Made by a program: the position numbers and the translations under genes
Notes under the pieces: model-generated
The model's database searches: none
Seen by the model: only the letters and a program-made list of their open reading frames with translations
What the model was told of the DNA's origin: nothing
Assembly (NCBI RefSeq): GCF_029143285.1
Contig: NZ_JAPDSH010000002.1
Location: 310,001-374,000 of the forward strand
DNA from: Vagococcus proximus
GTDB lineage: Bacteria; Bacillota; Bacilli; Lactobacillales; Vagococcaceae
Length of the DNA stretch: 64,000 bases
Direction: 5' to 3'
Shown: in pieces, positions 1-8,841 of the stretch
Position numbering within the stretch: position 1 is the first letter of the stretch
Layout of the letters: each line of letters starts with the position of its first letter

Positions 1-284
1 ATCAAGTAATTAAAGAGATTGAAGTGGAAGATAGTCGCGTAGTTGTAACAGGTGTGGAGCAGTTATTATTGAAAACAGCGAGTTACTTTTCTGAGGAAAA
101 TGACGCGAAAGACTTATCAAAGGAGTTAACTGCTGTTCTTGTGGCGTATAGAGAAGCTGATTTACCTCGAACGAGAGATGAATTTGAGCATCGTGCTAAA
201 TTATATCAATTATTAAATGAGTTTGAACGGTTCTTAGAATTGAAAACAACCTTCTCTGAAAAACATCCACCACGTCGGCTATAA
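1..284 (+). CDS. C-terminal end of an unrecognised protein (truncated by window start)
   Basis: The reading frame is open from base 3 to the stop at 284, so the gene begins outside the window; the GTG at 24 is only an internal codon. About 93 residues are visible. They are predicted mostly helical and charged, ending in HPPRRL, with no signal peptide, membrane segment or motif that I recognise. The stop is followed at once by a strong terminator shared with the convergent oxidoreductase gene. Function cannot be assigned from this fragment. Confidence 0.7.
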   Translation, partial: QVIKEIEVEDSRVVVTGVEQLLLKTASYFSEENDAKDLSKELTAVLVAYREADLPRTRDEFEHRAKLYQLLNEFERFLELKTTFSEKHPPRRL

Positions 285-318
285 AAAGAAACAGCCCTAT
301 TTAGGGGCTGTTTCTTTT
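284..318. terminator. Bidirectional intrinsic terminator
   Basis: Inverted repeat AAAGAAACAGCCC / GGGCTGTTTCTTT around a short loop, flanked by A-run on one side and T-run on the other. It lies between two convergent genes and can serve both. Confidence 0.9.
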
Positions 319-321
319 GGT

Positions 322-1281
322 TTAGTTGCGTGAAGCCCACTGAGTAGACATTGTATCTAATAGTGTCATAACATCTTGGGTTAGTTCAAGGGATGTATTT
401 GATTTCTTCCCTTCAATATAATCAATCATGTCTGCAACTTCATAGACTAATGCGTCTTGAGTGTTCCCAACTGTAATTGAATCGCTAGAACCATCTAGAT
501 AAGTAAGTGTTGCAGTATCTGCACGAGGATAGTCCGTCACTGTTATATAGGCTTTTTCTAACGCGATAATACATTGTTTGGGCATTTTTGCTTGGAATGT
601 AAGGGCAACGGTTGCCATTTCATTTTGTTTATTTTTAAAAATAGTAACAGATTGTTCATCGACGCCAGTTTCGAATGGAGACATTAAAGAATGAACGTCA
701 TTGGGTTGTTCTGATAAAAAGTAACGAACAAATGAAACAGCGTAAGTTCCAATGTCAAGTAACGCACCACCAGCTAAGTCTGGATTGAAGAATCTATTCG
801 TTGCATCTGCTTCTTTATAGCTACCAAAAGAAGCCTGTATCATTTTTAATTGTCCAAACTCATTATTAGCCATACGTTTTTTTAAATTCTCGAAAAGAGG
901 CATGTGAAAAATAGTCATAGCTTCTGCTAAAACTAAGTTTTTCTTTTTAGCTAACGAGACAGCTTTTTCAAGCTCCAAACCGTTTAAAGTAATGGCTTTT
1001 TCACACAGGACATGTTTACCGTGGTTAAGAGCGCTCAATATAGAGTCAATATGGTGATTATGAGGTGTTGCAATATATATAATATCAATAGAGTCATCAT
1101 TGAACAGCTCATCATATGAACCATAAGCTTTTTCAATATCATGTTGGTTTGCAAAATGTTGTGCTTTTTCAAGTGAACGAGAAGCCGCAGCTTTAAGTGT
1201 TGCATTTGGATGTGAAAAGCTTTCTGTGAATTGTTCGGCCATTGCTCCTAGCCCTAGGATTGCCCAATTATAATGTGTCAT
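322..1281 (-). CDS. Gfo/Idh/MocA family NAD(P)-dependent oxidoreductase
   Basis: 319 aa, full length for the family. The N-terminus carries a Rossmann fold with the motif GLGAMAEQF (residues 10-18), followed by the strand ending IYIATPHNHH and the EKAITLNG segment (around residues 94-101) that holds the conserved EKP-type lysine. The C-terminal half is the alpha/beta substrate domain with GGALLDIGTYAVSF. Such enzymes oxidise or reduce sugars, inositols or trans-dihydrodiols in the cytoplasm; the substrate cannot be read from sequence. It is transcribed alone, divergent from the wall-gene cluster. A GGAGG site (revcomp of acctcc) precedes the ATG. Confidence 0.88.
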   Translation of the reverse strand: MTHYNWAILGLGAMAEQFTESFSHPNATLKAAASRSLEKAQHFANQHDIEKAYGSYDELFNDDSIDIIYIATPHNHHIDSILSALNHGKHVLCEKAITLNGLELEKAVSLAKKKNLVLAEAMTIFHMPLFENLKKRMANNEFGQLKMIQASFGSYKEADATNRFFNPDLAGGALLDIGTYAVSFVRYFLSEQPNDVHSLMSPFETGVDEQSVTIFKNKQNEMATVALTFQAKMPKQCIIALEKAYITVTDYPRADTATLTYLDGSSDSITVGNTQDALVYEVADMIDYIEGKKSNTSLELTQDVMTLLDTMSTQWASRN

Positions 1282-1308
1282 ATTATACCTCCTTATGTGT
1301 ATAGAGAA

Positions 1309-1317
1309 ATTATAACA
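1309..1317 (-). promoter_or_regulatory. Extended -10 promoter for the oxidoreductase gene
   Basis: On the minus strand the sequence reads TGTTATAAT, an extended -10 element, about 30 bases upstream of the ATG. No good -35 is visible at the usual distance, which extended -10 promoters tolerate. Confidence 0.45.
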
Positions 1318-1415
1318 GAGATTATGATACAGAGATGCTACAAAAAGATTAAAATTCTGTGTAAAGGATGCAATTTTAATTCATTAGATGTAAAATGTAG
1401 ATTGAGGTGAGGAAT

Positions 1416-1943
1416 ATGCATCAAGCAATGGTAGATATTATGACTGATCGTATTTTAAATCAATTTTCATCAGAAGCATTTTTTTGTGAGCATGTTTTAA
1501 AGATTGAACAAACAGAGTGGAACGCGTGGAAATTTCACCAAACACCGCTAAAGACTGAAGATATGCAAAAGTTAATGAGTTTATTTTCAGATTATGAGTG
1601 GATGTTGATTCAAAAACTAATGAGACAGACATGTCTGTTTCCAGAGAAAAGGCATTATGTTGTGTCGGAGTATAAACGAGTTAAAACATTAATTGCTAAA
1701 AAGTGGTTACAAGAAGGTAACGCTCGTATTGAATTAATCAATCGAACGGATCAAAGTCAATCGGAAGGTCCACAAGGTTATAAGGAAATATTTATTTTGA
1801 AAGTCTTTCTCCAGTATGAAGTTTGGGGATATGATGATTGTTTAGAATTTTGTTTACCCGCGACCGTTCAAGATCAAATAAAGGATTCTTCAAAAGGACT
1901 TTTAGAATGGGTAAATGAAAATTTAGAAGAAGAGTATATGTAG
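1416..1943 (+). CDS. Unknown protein upstream of wall hydrolase genes
   Basis: 175 aa when started at the ATG at 1416, which has GAGGTGAGG at 1404-1412 placed correctly; the GTG at 1407 lies inside that ribosome site and is unlikely to be used. I do not recognise the family. The protein is rich in acidic and aromatic residues, lacks a signal peptide and membrane segment, and has a C-terminal acidic tail (NENLEEEYM), so it should be cytoplasmic. It is followed after 29 bases by a VanY-type peptidase and then a glucosaminidase, with no terminator between, so the three probably form one transcription unit. Confidence 0.75.
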   Translation: MHQAMVDIMTDRILNQFSSEAFFCEHVLKIEQTEWNAWKFHQTPLKTEDMQKLMSLFSDYEWMLIQKLMRQTCLFPEKRHYVVSEYKRVKTLIAKKWLQEGNARIELINRTDQSQSEGPQGYKEIFILKVFLQYEVWGYDDCLEFCLPATVQDQIKDSSKGLLEWVNENLEEEYM

Positions 1944-1972
1944 AAAATGCAAGTCAGAAGTGAGGATATGTA

Positions 1973-2821
1973 GTGAAGACATTTATAAAAAGAAATAAAA
2001 AAAACATTTTGGGCATTGCCTCAATCTTAATGGTTATCTTTATGGTAATAACATTCATAAAAACACCTAGTCCGTCAAATGTATATGAAGATGAGCCGGT
2101 TGAAGACAAATCGACAGGTTTGAAAGCAGATAATGAAGCTAGTAAGCCTAAATCGTCGAAAGAGCAATCGAAAGATAAAGCAAAAGATACGCAATCTAAG
2201 AAAGACGTACCTAAAGACCTCCCAAATGTGAAAACGTCGGATTGGCAATTGGATTTAGTAAATGCAGAGCATCCGATAAGAGAAGAATGTAAAACGTTAA
2301 CAGTGATGCCGAATGGTTTCGAGATTGACAAGCGAATTGCTCAGGATTATTATGCACTTGAAAATGAAGCAAGAAAAGCAGGGCATCAGATGGTAGTAGT
2401 ATCAAGTTTTAGATCAGTTGCTCAACAAGAGAAAGTAAAGCAAGATGATATTGCAAAATACATGGCACAAGGTTTTTCAGCAAAAGAATCCAAACAAAAA
2501 TCGGATGAATATGTAACAGTGCCTGGAACAAGCGAACACCATACTGGTTTAGCCTTGGATGTTATCGATGCACCTTGGTCAGATGGTGGAAACGGTCTTG
2601 AAGAAGCATTCTATAATACACCAGGTGGAAAATGGCTAGATGAAAATGTTGAGAAATTTGGTTTTGTTATTCGTTACCCTAAGCATAAAGAAGATATAAC
2701 TCATATCAATTATGAACCATGGCATATCCGTTATGTAGGTAAAGAAAACGCTAAGTATATGAATGATAAGGATTTAACATTAGAAGAATATGTGGAAGTT
2801 TTAAAAGAAGCTAAGAAGTAA
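1973..2821 (+). CDS. Membrane-anchored D-alanyl-D-alanine carboxypeptidase, VanY type (M15B)
   Basis: 282 aa. Residues 12-29 form one N-terminal membrane helix, residues 40-85 a Lys/Ser/Asp-rich linker, and the rest a peptidase M15 domain. The zinc motif SxHxxGxAxD is at 187-196 (His189, Asp196) and the third ligand is His251 in EPWH. The active domain would lie outside the membrane and trim the D-Ala end of the peptidoglycan stem peptide. Start is GTG at 1973, supported by GAGG about 8 bases upstream; the ATG just before it is followed at once by a stop. No van resistance genes are nearby, so a housekeeping wall role is likely. Confidence 0.88.
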   Translation: MKTFIKRNKKNILGIASILMVIFMVITFIKTPSPSNVYEDEPVEDKSTGLKADNEASKPKSSKEQSKDKAKDTQSKKDVPKDLPNVKTSDWQLDLVNAEHPIREECKTLTVMPNGFEIDKRIAQDYYALENEARKAGHQMVVVSSFRSVAQQEKVKQDDIAKYMAQGFSAKESKQKSDEYVTVPGTSEHHTGLALDVIDAPWSDGGNGLEEAFYNTPGGKWLDENVEKFGFVIRYPKHKEDITHINYEPWHIRYVGKENAKYMNDKDLTLEEYVEVLKEAKK

Positions 2822-2833
2822 GGTGATCATTAG

Positions 2834-3442
2834 ATGGCAAAGTTAAATAAGCGTCGTTCAAAACCTTTAAATCAGCGTCTTTCTTTTTGGATTATGATAA
2901 CATTAGTGATGGGAGTAGCGTTTTTTGGAGCATTAGCTCTAATCGCTACTCCTTTTAGAAATTTTCAAGAACCTGTTGATCATACGAAGGAAGAATTTAT
3001 TGAACGGTTAGCTCCCTATGCTCAGACCATTCAACAACGTGAAGGTGTGCTGCCTTCGATTATTTTAGGACAAGCTATTTTAGAATCAGACTGGGGACAA
3101 AGTGGTTTAAGTCAATCTTATAATAATCTATTTGGTGTTAAGGCGGGACCGGGAGAGCCATCAGTTGATTTGGCGACTAAAGAATTTGTAGATGGTAAAT
3201 GGTTTGATATCAATGCCCCCTTTAAAGTGTATCAAGATTGGGAAGCCTCCATGGATGACCATGCTAAATTATTTAAAAATGGTGTAACGTGGAATACTGA
3301 GATTTACAAAGGGGTATTAGCTGCTAAAAATTATAAAGAAGCGGCTCACCAACTTCAGTTAGCGGGTTATGCTACTGATCCAGATTATCAAAATAAAATT
3401 ATAAATGTTATTGAAGCGTACGAGTTATATCAATATGATTAA
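2834..3442 (+). CDS. Membrane-anchored glucosaminidase-type peptidoglycan hydrolase (GH73)
   Basis: 202 aa. Residues 18-40 make an N-terminal membrane anchor preceded by a basic stretch, and residues 52-200 are a GH73 domain. The catalytic acid is probably Glu84 in the conserved segment AILESDWG, followed by YNNLFGVKA. The enzyme would cut glycan strands at the cell surface. It has no LysM or other wall-binding repeats, unlike the large autolysins, so it acts near the membrane. It starts 12 bases after the VanY-type gene with AAGGTGAT as ribosome site, consistent with co-transcription. Confidence 0.87.
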   Translation: MAKLNKRRSKPLNQRLSFWIMITLVMGVAFFGALALIATPFRNFQEPVDHTKEEFIERLAPYAQTIQQREGVLPSIILGQAILESDWGQSGLSQSYNNLFGVKAGPGEPSVDLATKEFVDGKWFDINAPFKVYQDWEASMDDHAKLFKNGVTWNTEIYKGVLAAKNYKEAAHQLQLAGYATDPDYQNKIINVIEAYELYQYD

Positions 3443-3446
3443 GATG

Positions 3447-3478
3447 AAAAGACTATGGAAAGCCTAGTCTTTTTATTT
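3447..3478 (+). terminator. Intrinsic terminator of the wall cluster
   Basis: AAAAGACTATGG pairs with CCTAGTCTTTT (one bulge), followed by a T-rich tail. Confidence 0.8.
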
Positions 3479-3492
3479 TTCTGAAAACTTAC

Positions 3493-3521
3493 TTGAAAAA
3501 GGAGTAACAATAGTGGATAAT
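3493..3521 (+). promoter_or_regulatory. Promoter of xpt
   Basis: TTGAAA, 17-base spacer, GATAAT. The transcript leader would be about 57 bases, too short for a purine riboswitch; only a weak TAGCC/GGCTA pairing is seen in it. Confidence 0.6.
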
Positions 3522-3569
3522 ATATAAAAAGCCTAGCCGATATAAGTAATAATTGGGGCTAAAATATAG

Positions 3570-4160
<591 letters not shown>

Positions 4161-4172
4161 AAAGATTAGATG

Positions 4173-4208
4173 GTAGACATTCATTTTAATTAATGGGTGT
4201 CTTTTTTT
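4173..4208 (+). terminator. Intrinsic terminator after xpt
   Basis: AGACATTCATT pairs with AATGGGTGTCT, followed by a run of eight T. Confidence 0.85.
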
Positions 4209-4240
4209 GCTTATTAAGGATGAAAAAAACGTTTAAAGCT

Positions 4241-4269
4241 TTGACACTGGTGGATTCCCTTGTTAAACT
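4241..4269 (+). promoter_or_regulatory. Promoter of the purK-like/purB operon
   Basis: TTGACA, 17-base spacer, TAAACT. Transcription would start near 4276, giving a leader of about 60 bases with no clear structure. Confidence 0.75.
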
Positions 4270-4334
4270 AAATAGAGTAACTTTATATAAATTTAATTAT
4301 TTATCACGAGATATAAAAGAAAGAAGGGGAAAAA

Positions 4335-5486
4335 ATGTCAGATTTATTTATACCTGGTCAAACAGTGGGCATTATAGGTGGAGGATATCAAGCACGCCTG
4401 CTAGGATTAGCGGCGAAAACAATGGGATATCACGTTGGCATATTAGCAGCTGAAAATGATTGTTTGGCATCTGACATTGCGGATTGGCAAGTAGTTGCCG
4501 ATGTAAATGATGAGATGGGTTTGTTTACCTTGGCAGAAAAAAGTGATGTTATAACAACGACTACTCCAATAGTAACCCCAGCTCTCTTAGAAGGACTAGA
4601 TGAATATGTTTCTATTCCAGAGTCAATCGAGCTCTTTAAATTTTCACAAGATCGATTATTGAAAAGACTTTTTTTAGAAGAAGCAAATATAAATATACCG
4701 CCATATAATGTCATTACTAAGATGACGGATTTAGAGGCGACAGTAGACTCTATTGGATTTCCTTGTGTTCTAAAAACAGTTAGTCCACTGGAGAATGAAG
4801 AAGATGAGCTCGTTTTAAATAAAATGGCTGATATGCGTTATGCTATGGAAATGGTTTCGAAACAGACTTGTATTTTAGAGGCAACGATTCCATTTGAAAA
4901 AGAAATTATTGTATCTATTGCAGGTAACGGTAACGGAGAATATACGATTTTCCCACTAGTGGATGTCAGTTTAAATTCAGATAATAGAACATTTAGAAGT
5001 ATTGTTCCAGCAGGAATAGCTGGAGAAATTAAAACAGAGATTAAACGAGTTGTTCAATTAATTGCAGAAACGTTAAGTTTACAAGGGCTACTGACAGTTG
5101 AATTATTAGTAACAGAGCATGGTTTGATTTATGTTCACGATTTACAGCACGGTCCCCACCATGGTGGCAATTATACTTTAGAGGGAACGAATTTATCTCA
5201 ATATGAAGCACATTTACGTGGACTATTTGGTTGGAAATTACCGGAAATTGAGTTAATTAAGTCTGCTGTGTCACAAGAAATTGTAGGAGATAAGATGGTG
5301 GATACGATTAGTTGCATTCCATTTTATAACAATTGGTATCACCATTACTATGGTCGCAGCAGTTTTAACCCCGATGAAATTGTCGGGCATGTTACGGTAT
5401 TAACAGATAGCGTATCAACGACGCTTGAAGAAATAAATAAAACACAAATTTGGGATAAACCGTTTCAAATTAAAGGAGAAAACTAA
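4335..5486 (+). CDS. PurK-like ATP-grasp protein (divergent 5-(carboxyamino)imidazole ribonucleotide synthase homologue)
   Basis: 383 aa, the length of PurK, with the three ATP-grasp domains in order. PurK makes N5-CAIR from AIR, bicarbonate and ATP. Here several signature positions differ: the N-terminal GGGQLG becomes GGGYQA (residues 15-20), and the C-terminal NE-APRxHNSGH block becomes HDLQHGPHHGGNY (268-280), so the first metal acid is kept (Glu256), the second is Asp269 rather than Glu, and the active-site Arg and Asn are lost. No purE is adjacent. It may be a weak PurK, a paralogue with another acid substrate, or a regulatory relative. It abuts purB with no gap. Confidence 0.72.
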   Translation: MSDLFIPGQTVGIIGGGYQARLLGLAAKTMGYHVGILAAENDCLASDIADWQVVADVNDEMGLFTLAEKSDVITTTTPIVTPALLEGLDEYVSIPESIELFKFSQDRLLKRLFLEEANINIPPYNVITKMTDLEATVDSIGFPCVLKTVSPLENEEDELVLNKMADMRYAMEMVSKQTCILEATIPFEKEIIVSIAGNGNGEYTIFPLVDVSLNSDNRTFRSIVPAGIAGEIKTEIKRVVQLIAETLSLQGLLTVELLVTEHGLIYVHDLQHGPHHGGNYTLEGTNLSQYEAHLRGLFGWKLPEIELIKSAVSQEIVGDKMVDTISCIPFYNNWYHHYYGRSSFNPDEIVGHVTVLTDSVSTTLEEINKTQIWDKPFQIKGEN

Positions 5487-6785
5487 ATGATTGATCGTTA
5501 TACACGCCCGGAAATGGGAAAAATTTGGACAGATGAAAACCGCTATGATGCTTGGTTAGAAGTTGAAATTTTGGCAAGTGAAGCATGGGCTGAAATGGGA
5601 GAAATTCCAAAAGAAGATGTTGAAAAAATTCGTCAAAATGCTAGCTTTTCAGTTCCTCGTATTTTAGAAATTGAACAAGAAACACGTCATGATGTTGTGG
5701 CATTTACACGTACAGTTTCAGAATCATTAGGTAATGAAAGTAAATGGATTCATTATGGCCTAACAAGTACAGATGTTGTAGATACAGCATATGGATACTT
5801 ATTAAAACAGGCTAATGATATTTTAAGAGCTGACTTACAACGTTTTACTGATATTATTGGTGAAAAAGCGAAAGAGCATAAATATACAGTTATGATGGGA
5901 CGTACACACGGTGTACATGCTGAGCCGACAACATTAGGACTGAAATTGGCGTTATGGTATTCAGAAATGACACGTAATATTGAGCGTTTTGAACATGCTG
6001 CAAAAGGTGTTGAAGCTGGTAAAATTAGTGGAGCTGTTGGGACATTTGCCAATACGCCACCAACTGTTGAAGCTTATGTTTGTGATAAATTAGGGCTACG
6101 TGCTCAAGATATTTCAACACAAGTATTACCGCGTGATTTACATGCTGAATATGTTTCTGCTATGGCACTTATTGCAACAAGTATTGAAAAATTTGCTACA
6201 GAGATTCGTGGTTTACAAAAATCAGAAACACGCGAAGTGGAAGAGTTCTTTGCTAAAGGACAAAAAGGGTCGTCAGCAATGCCACATAAACGTAATCCTA
6301 TAGGTTCTGAAAATATGACAGGTCTTGCTCGTGTTATTCGTGGACATGTGATTACAGCAATGGATAATATGGTGCTATGGCATGAACGTGATATCTCACA
6401 CTCATCTGCAGAGCGTATTATTATTCCAGATACAACGATTTTATTAAATTACATGTTAAATCGTTTTGGTAACTTAGTTAAAAACTTAACGGTTTTCCCT
6501 GAAAATATGAAACGTAATATGGATGCGACATATGGTTTAATCTATAGCCAACGTGTCCTTCTTAAATTGATTGATAAAGGAATGACTCGTGAAGAAGCCT
6601 ATGATTTAGTTCAACCTAAAACAGCTTATGCATGGGATAACCAAACACAATTCCGACCGTTACTTGAAGCAGACGAAAAAATTACATCAGTATTAGAGTC
6701 GAGTGAATTAGATGAAGCCTTTGATTATAATTGGCACATGAAACACGTCGATACATTATTCGATCGAGTTGGGCTTGGCAAATAA
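5487..6785 (+). CDS. purB: Adenylosuccinate lyase
   Basis: 432 aa, normal length. It performs two beta-eliminations of fumarate in purine synthesis: SAICAR to AICAR and adenylosuccinate to AMP. The fumarase/lyase signature [11 protein letters not shown] is at 261-271 with the catalytic Ser in the mobile loop, and the catalytic His is His141 in [10 protein letters not shown]. The ATG directly follows the stop of the purK-like gene, and its ribosome site AAAGGAGAA lies in that gene's end, so translation is probably coupled. A terminator closes the two-gene operon. Confidence 0.95.
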   Translation: MIDRYTRPEMGKIWTDENRYDAWLEVEILASEAWAEMGEIPKEDVEKIRQNASFSVPRILEIEQETRHDVVAFTRTVSESLGNESKWIHYGLTSTDVVDTAYGYLLKQANDILRADLQRFTDIIGEKAKEHKYTVMMGRTHGVHAEPTTLGLKLALWYSEMTRNIERFEHAAKGVEAGKISGAVGTFANTPPTVEAYVCDKLGLRAQDISTQVLPRDLHAEYVSAMALIATSIEKFATEIRGLQKSETREVEEFFAKGQKGSSAMPHKRNPIGSENMTGLARVIRGHVITAMDNMVLWHERDISHSSAERIIIPDTTILLNYMLNRFGNLVKNLTVFPENMKRNMDATYGLIYSQRVLLKLIDKGMTREEAYDLVQPKTAYAWDNQTQFRPLLEADEKITSVLESSELDEAFDYNWHMKHVDTLFDRVGLGK

Positions 6786-6793
6786 ATCTATTT

Positions 6794-6831
6794 TTAAAAC
6801 ACCTTTTTCTTATGAATGAGGTGTTTTTTTA
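6794..6831 (+). terminator. Intrinsic terminator after purB
   Basis: AAAACACCT pairs with AGGTGTTTT across a 14-base loop, then T-run. Confidence 0.85.
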
Positions 6832-6857
6832 AGAATGATTTGGAAGGATGATTCAGT

Positions 6858-7529
6858 TTGAAAACAAATAAAACAGCACGTTCAGTTCAAGAGAAAATTA
6901 GACATCAAATTGAACTTGGCATTTTAAAACCGGGCAGTCGTATTATTGAAACAGATATTGCGGAAGAGTTTAAAGTGAGTCGGTCACCAGTAAGAGCAGC
7001 ATGTGATTTATTAGTAGAAGAAGGTATCTTAACTAAAATTCCTTATCGTGGTTTAATTGTAAACTTACCAAAAATAACAGAAAAAGAGTTTGTTGATAGG
7101 CTCGATGTGTTTGAATTGTTAGTGATTCAATATTTCTTTTATTTAGAAAAGCAGTTAATTAACTTACCAGTTAGTGAGATAGAGGAGCAGTTTGAAGCAT
7201 TGAAAAAGGTCAAGCAATCAGGCGATGTAACGGATATTATAAGACGAGAATTGCTGTTTTTTCAAGTTTTAGTATCGAGTCATAAAAATGTCTATTATCA
7301 AAAATTATTAACGACACTTTTAGATGAATTATTAAATTCAGATCCATTATTCTATAGACAGGATAGCGATCGTCTCTCTTTGGTTTATTTTAATTATTTT
7401 ACGGATATTTGGGAAAGTCTTAAGATAAAGGACTATCCAAAAGCAAGGCGTGATGTTCGCTTATTTATCAATGATGCTAAATTAAATGTTTTAGACCAAC
7501 AAGAAATTATGGCAAAGTATCGTAATTAA
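6858..7529 (+). CDS. GntR-family transcriptional regulator, FadR-type
   Basis: 223 aa. Residues 8-72 are a winged helix of GntR type, with the pattern LKPGSRIIETDIAEEFKVSRSPVRAACDLLVEEGIL. The remaining helical part fits the FCD/FadR ligand-binding class. The start is TTG at 6858 with AAGGA nine bases upstream; no in-frame ATG is available. Effector and targets are unknown. The next gene is an aldo/keto reductase only about 48 bases downstream, which might be a target or simply a neighbour. Confidence 0.82.
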   Translation: MKTNKTARSVQEKIRHQIELGILKPGSRIIETDIAEEFKVSRSPVRAACDLLVEEGILTKIPYRGLIVNLPKITEKEFVDRLDVFELLVIQYFFYLEKQLINLPVSEIEEQFEALKKVKQSGDVTDIIRRELLFFQVLVSSHKNVYYQKLLTTLLDELLNSDPLFYRQDSDRLSLVYFNYFTDIWESLKIKDYPKARRDVRLFINDAKLNVLDQQEIMAKYRN

Positions 7530-7577
7530 GGGGAAATAAGATTATAATAGAAGTATATTAAAGGAGGGATTTAGGCT

Positions 7578-8498
7578 ATGAATTATTTAAATTTAGGTGG
7601 CAATTCAGACTTAAAAGTATCACAAGTGGCATTAGGTTGTATGAGAATGACAAGTTTAAATGAAAAAGAAGCAACCTCATTACTAGAAACAACTGTATCA
7701 GAAGGAATTAACTTTTTTGATCACGCAGATATATACGGCGGTGGAGAATGTGAAACTCTTTTTGGAAAGGCTTTAAAAGAAAGTTCAATCAATCGTGATT
7801 CGATTTTTATTCAATCAAAATGTGGCATTAGACAAGGCTCATTTGATTTTTCAAAAGAACACATTATTAACTCTGTTGATGGTAGCTTATCAAGATTAGG
7901 TGTGGACTATTTAGATGTTTTAGCGCTACATAGACCGGATACATTGGTTGAGCCAGAAGAAGTAGCTGCTGCATTTGATTACTTAGAGCAAAGTGGAAAA
8001 GTTCGTCATTTTGGAGTAAGTAACCAAAAACCAATGCAGATTGAATTATTAAAAAAATCAGTGAAACAACCTTTATTAGTCAACCAATTACAGTTTGGTG
8101 TGAAAGCATCAGGCTTAGTAGATCAAGGATTTAATGTTAATATGAAAAACGAAGCTAGCTTTGAACACGATGGTAGTGTTCTAGACTACTCTCGTTTACA
8201 TGATATGACGATTCAAGCATGGTCACCTTATCAGTATGGCTTCTTCGAAGGTGTGTTCTTAGGAAATGAAAAATTCCCAGAATTAAATGCTACAATTGAT
8301 AAAATTGCTGCAAAATATGGGGTAACAAATACGGGAATCGCTACAGCTTGGATTTCAAGACATCCAGCTAATATGCAAACTATTTTAGGGACAATGAAAG
8401 AAAGTCGTGTAAAAGAAGTAGCTTTGGCATCAGATACCGTTCTAACTAGAGAAGAGTGGTATGAGATTTATCGTGCTGCTGGAAATGTTTTACCATAA
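7578..8498 (+). CDS. Aldo/keto reductase (YdhF-like)
   Basis: 306 aa. A TIM-barrel NADPH-dependent carbonyl reductase. The catalytic tetrad can be placed as Asp48 and Tyr53 in FDHADIYGGG, Lys81 in QSKCG and His118 in LALHRPD. The later QAWSPYQYG and NTGIATAWISRHPA segments belong to the cofactor-binding half. The substrate is not known for this subfamily. A strong AAAGGAGGG ribosome site precedes the ATG. No clear terminator separates it from the following small gene. Confidence 0.9.
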   Translation: MNYLNLGGNSDLKVSQVALGCMRMTSLNEKEATSLLETTVSEGINFFDHADIYGGGECETLFGKALKESSINRDSIFIQSKCGIRQGSFDFSKEHIINSVDGSLSRLGVDYLDVLALHRPDTLVEPEEVAAAFDYLEQSGKVRHFGVSNQKPMQIELLKKSVKQPLLVNQLQFGVKASGLVDQGFNVNMKNEASFEHDGSVLDYSRLHDMTIQAWSPYQYGFFEGVFLGNEKFPELNATIDKIAAKYGVTNTGIATAWISRHPANMQTILGTMKESRVKEVALASDTVLTREEWYEIYRAAGNVLP

Positions 8499-8564
8499 CC
8501 GCTTGACCTGAGACGGGTTTCATATTCTATAGTTAACCTATCAATGGGTAGGAGAGTGTTCACT

Positions 8565-8816
8565 ATGGAAGGAACGGTCTTTATAGGGAGTTTGACTAGT
8601 GGTTTTAATTCTTATAAGACAACTTGTGCTTATCAGCCGAGTCGTCTTATTTTTTTTAATGCAAATAGAGAGGTAGTCGTTTCAGAAATAAAGCAAGTTG
8701 CTGTGACAACAGAAATTATTCAATTTGATTATCAAGGAGAAAAATATTGTTTAACAGCTTATCAAAACGATTTGTTTGAACCACTCAGAAATTATTTATT
8801 AGAGGTACTAAATTAA
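8565..8816 (+). CDS. Small unknown protein
   Basis: 83 aa from the ATG at 8565, chosen because AGGAGA (8550-8555) sits at the right distance; the ATG at 8544 lies before that site. The protein is predicted mostly beta-strand (VFIGSL, RLIFFN, EVVVSEIKQVAVTTEIIQF) and has no signal peptide or membrane helix. I do not recognise its family; the profile could fit a small PH-like or GRAM-like fold, but that is a guess. It lies just before a LacI-type regulator, 25 bases apart, and may be co-transcribed with it. A possible promoter TTGACC lies at 8503. Confidence 0.6.
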   Translation: MEGTVFIGSLTSGFNSYKTTCAYQPSRLIFFNANREVVVSEIKQVAVTTEIIQFDYQGEKYCLTAYQNDLFEPLRNYLLEVLN

Positions 8817-8841
8817 TGGTTATTTTAGATGGGGTGAAGAG

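Noticed and set aside
4193-4453. Open frame overlapping the purK-like gene start
   Set aside because: It begins in the xpt terminator, has no ribosome site and overlaps the start of a clear ATP-grasp gene in another frame.
6100-6303. Short frame inside purB
   Set aside because: Out-of-frame shadow of purB with no ribosome site.
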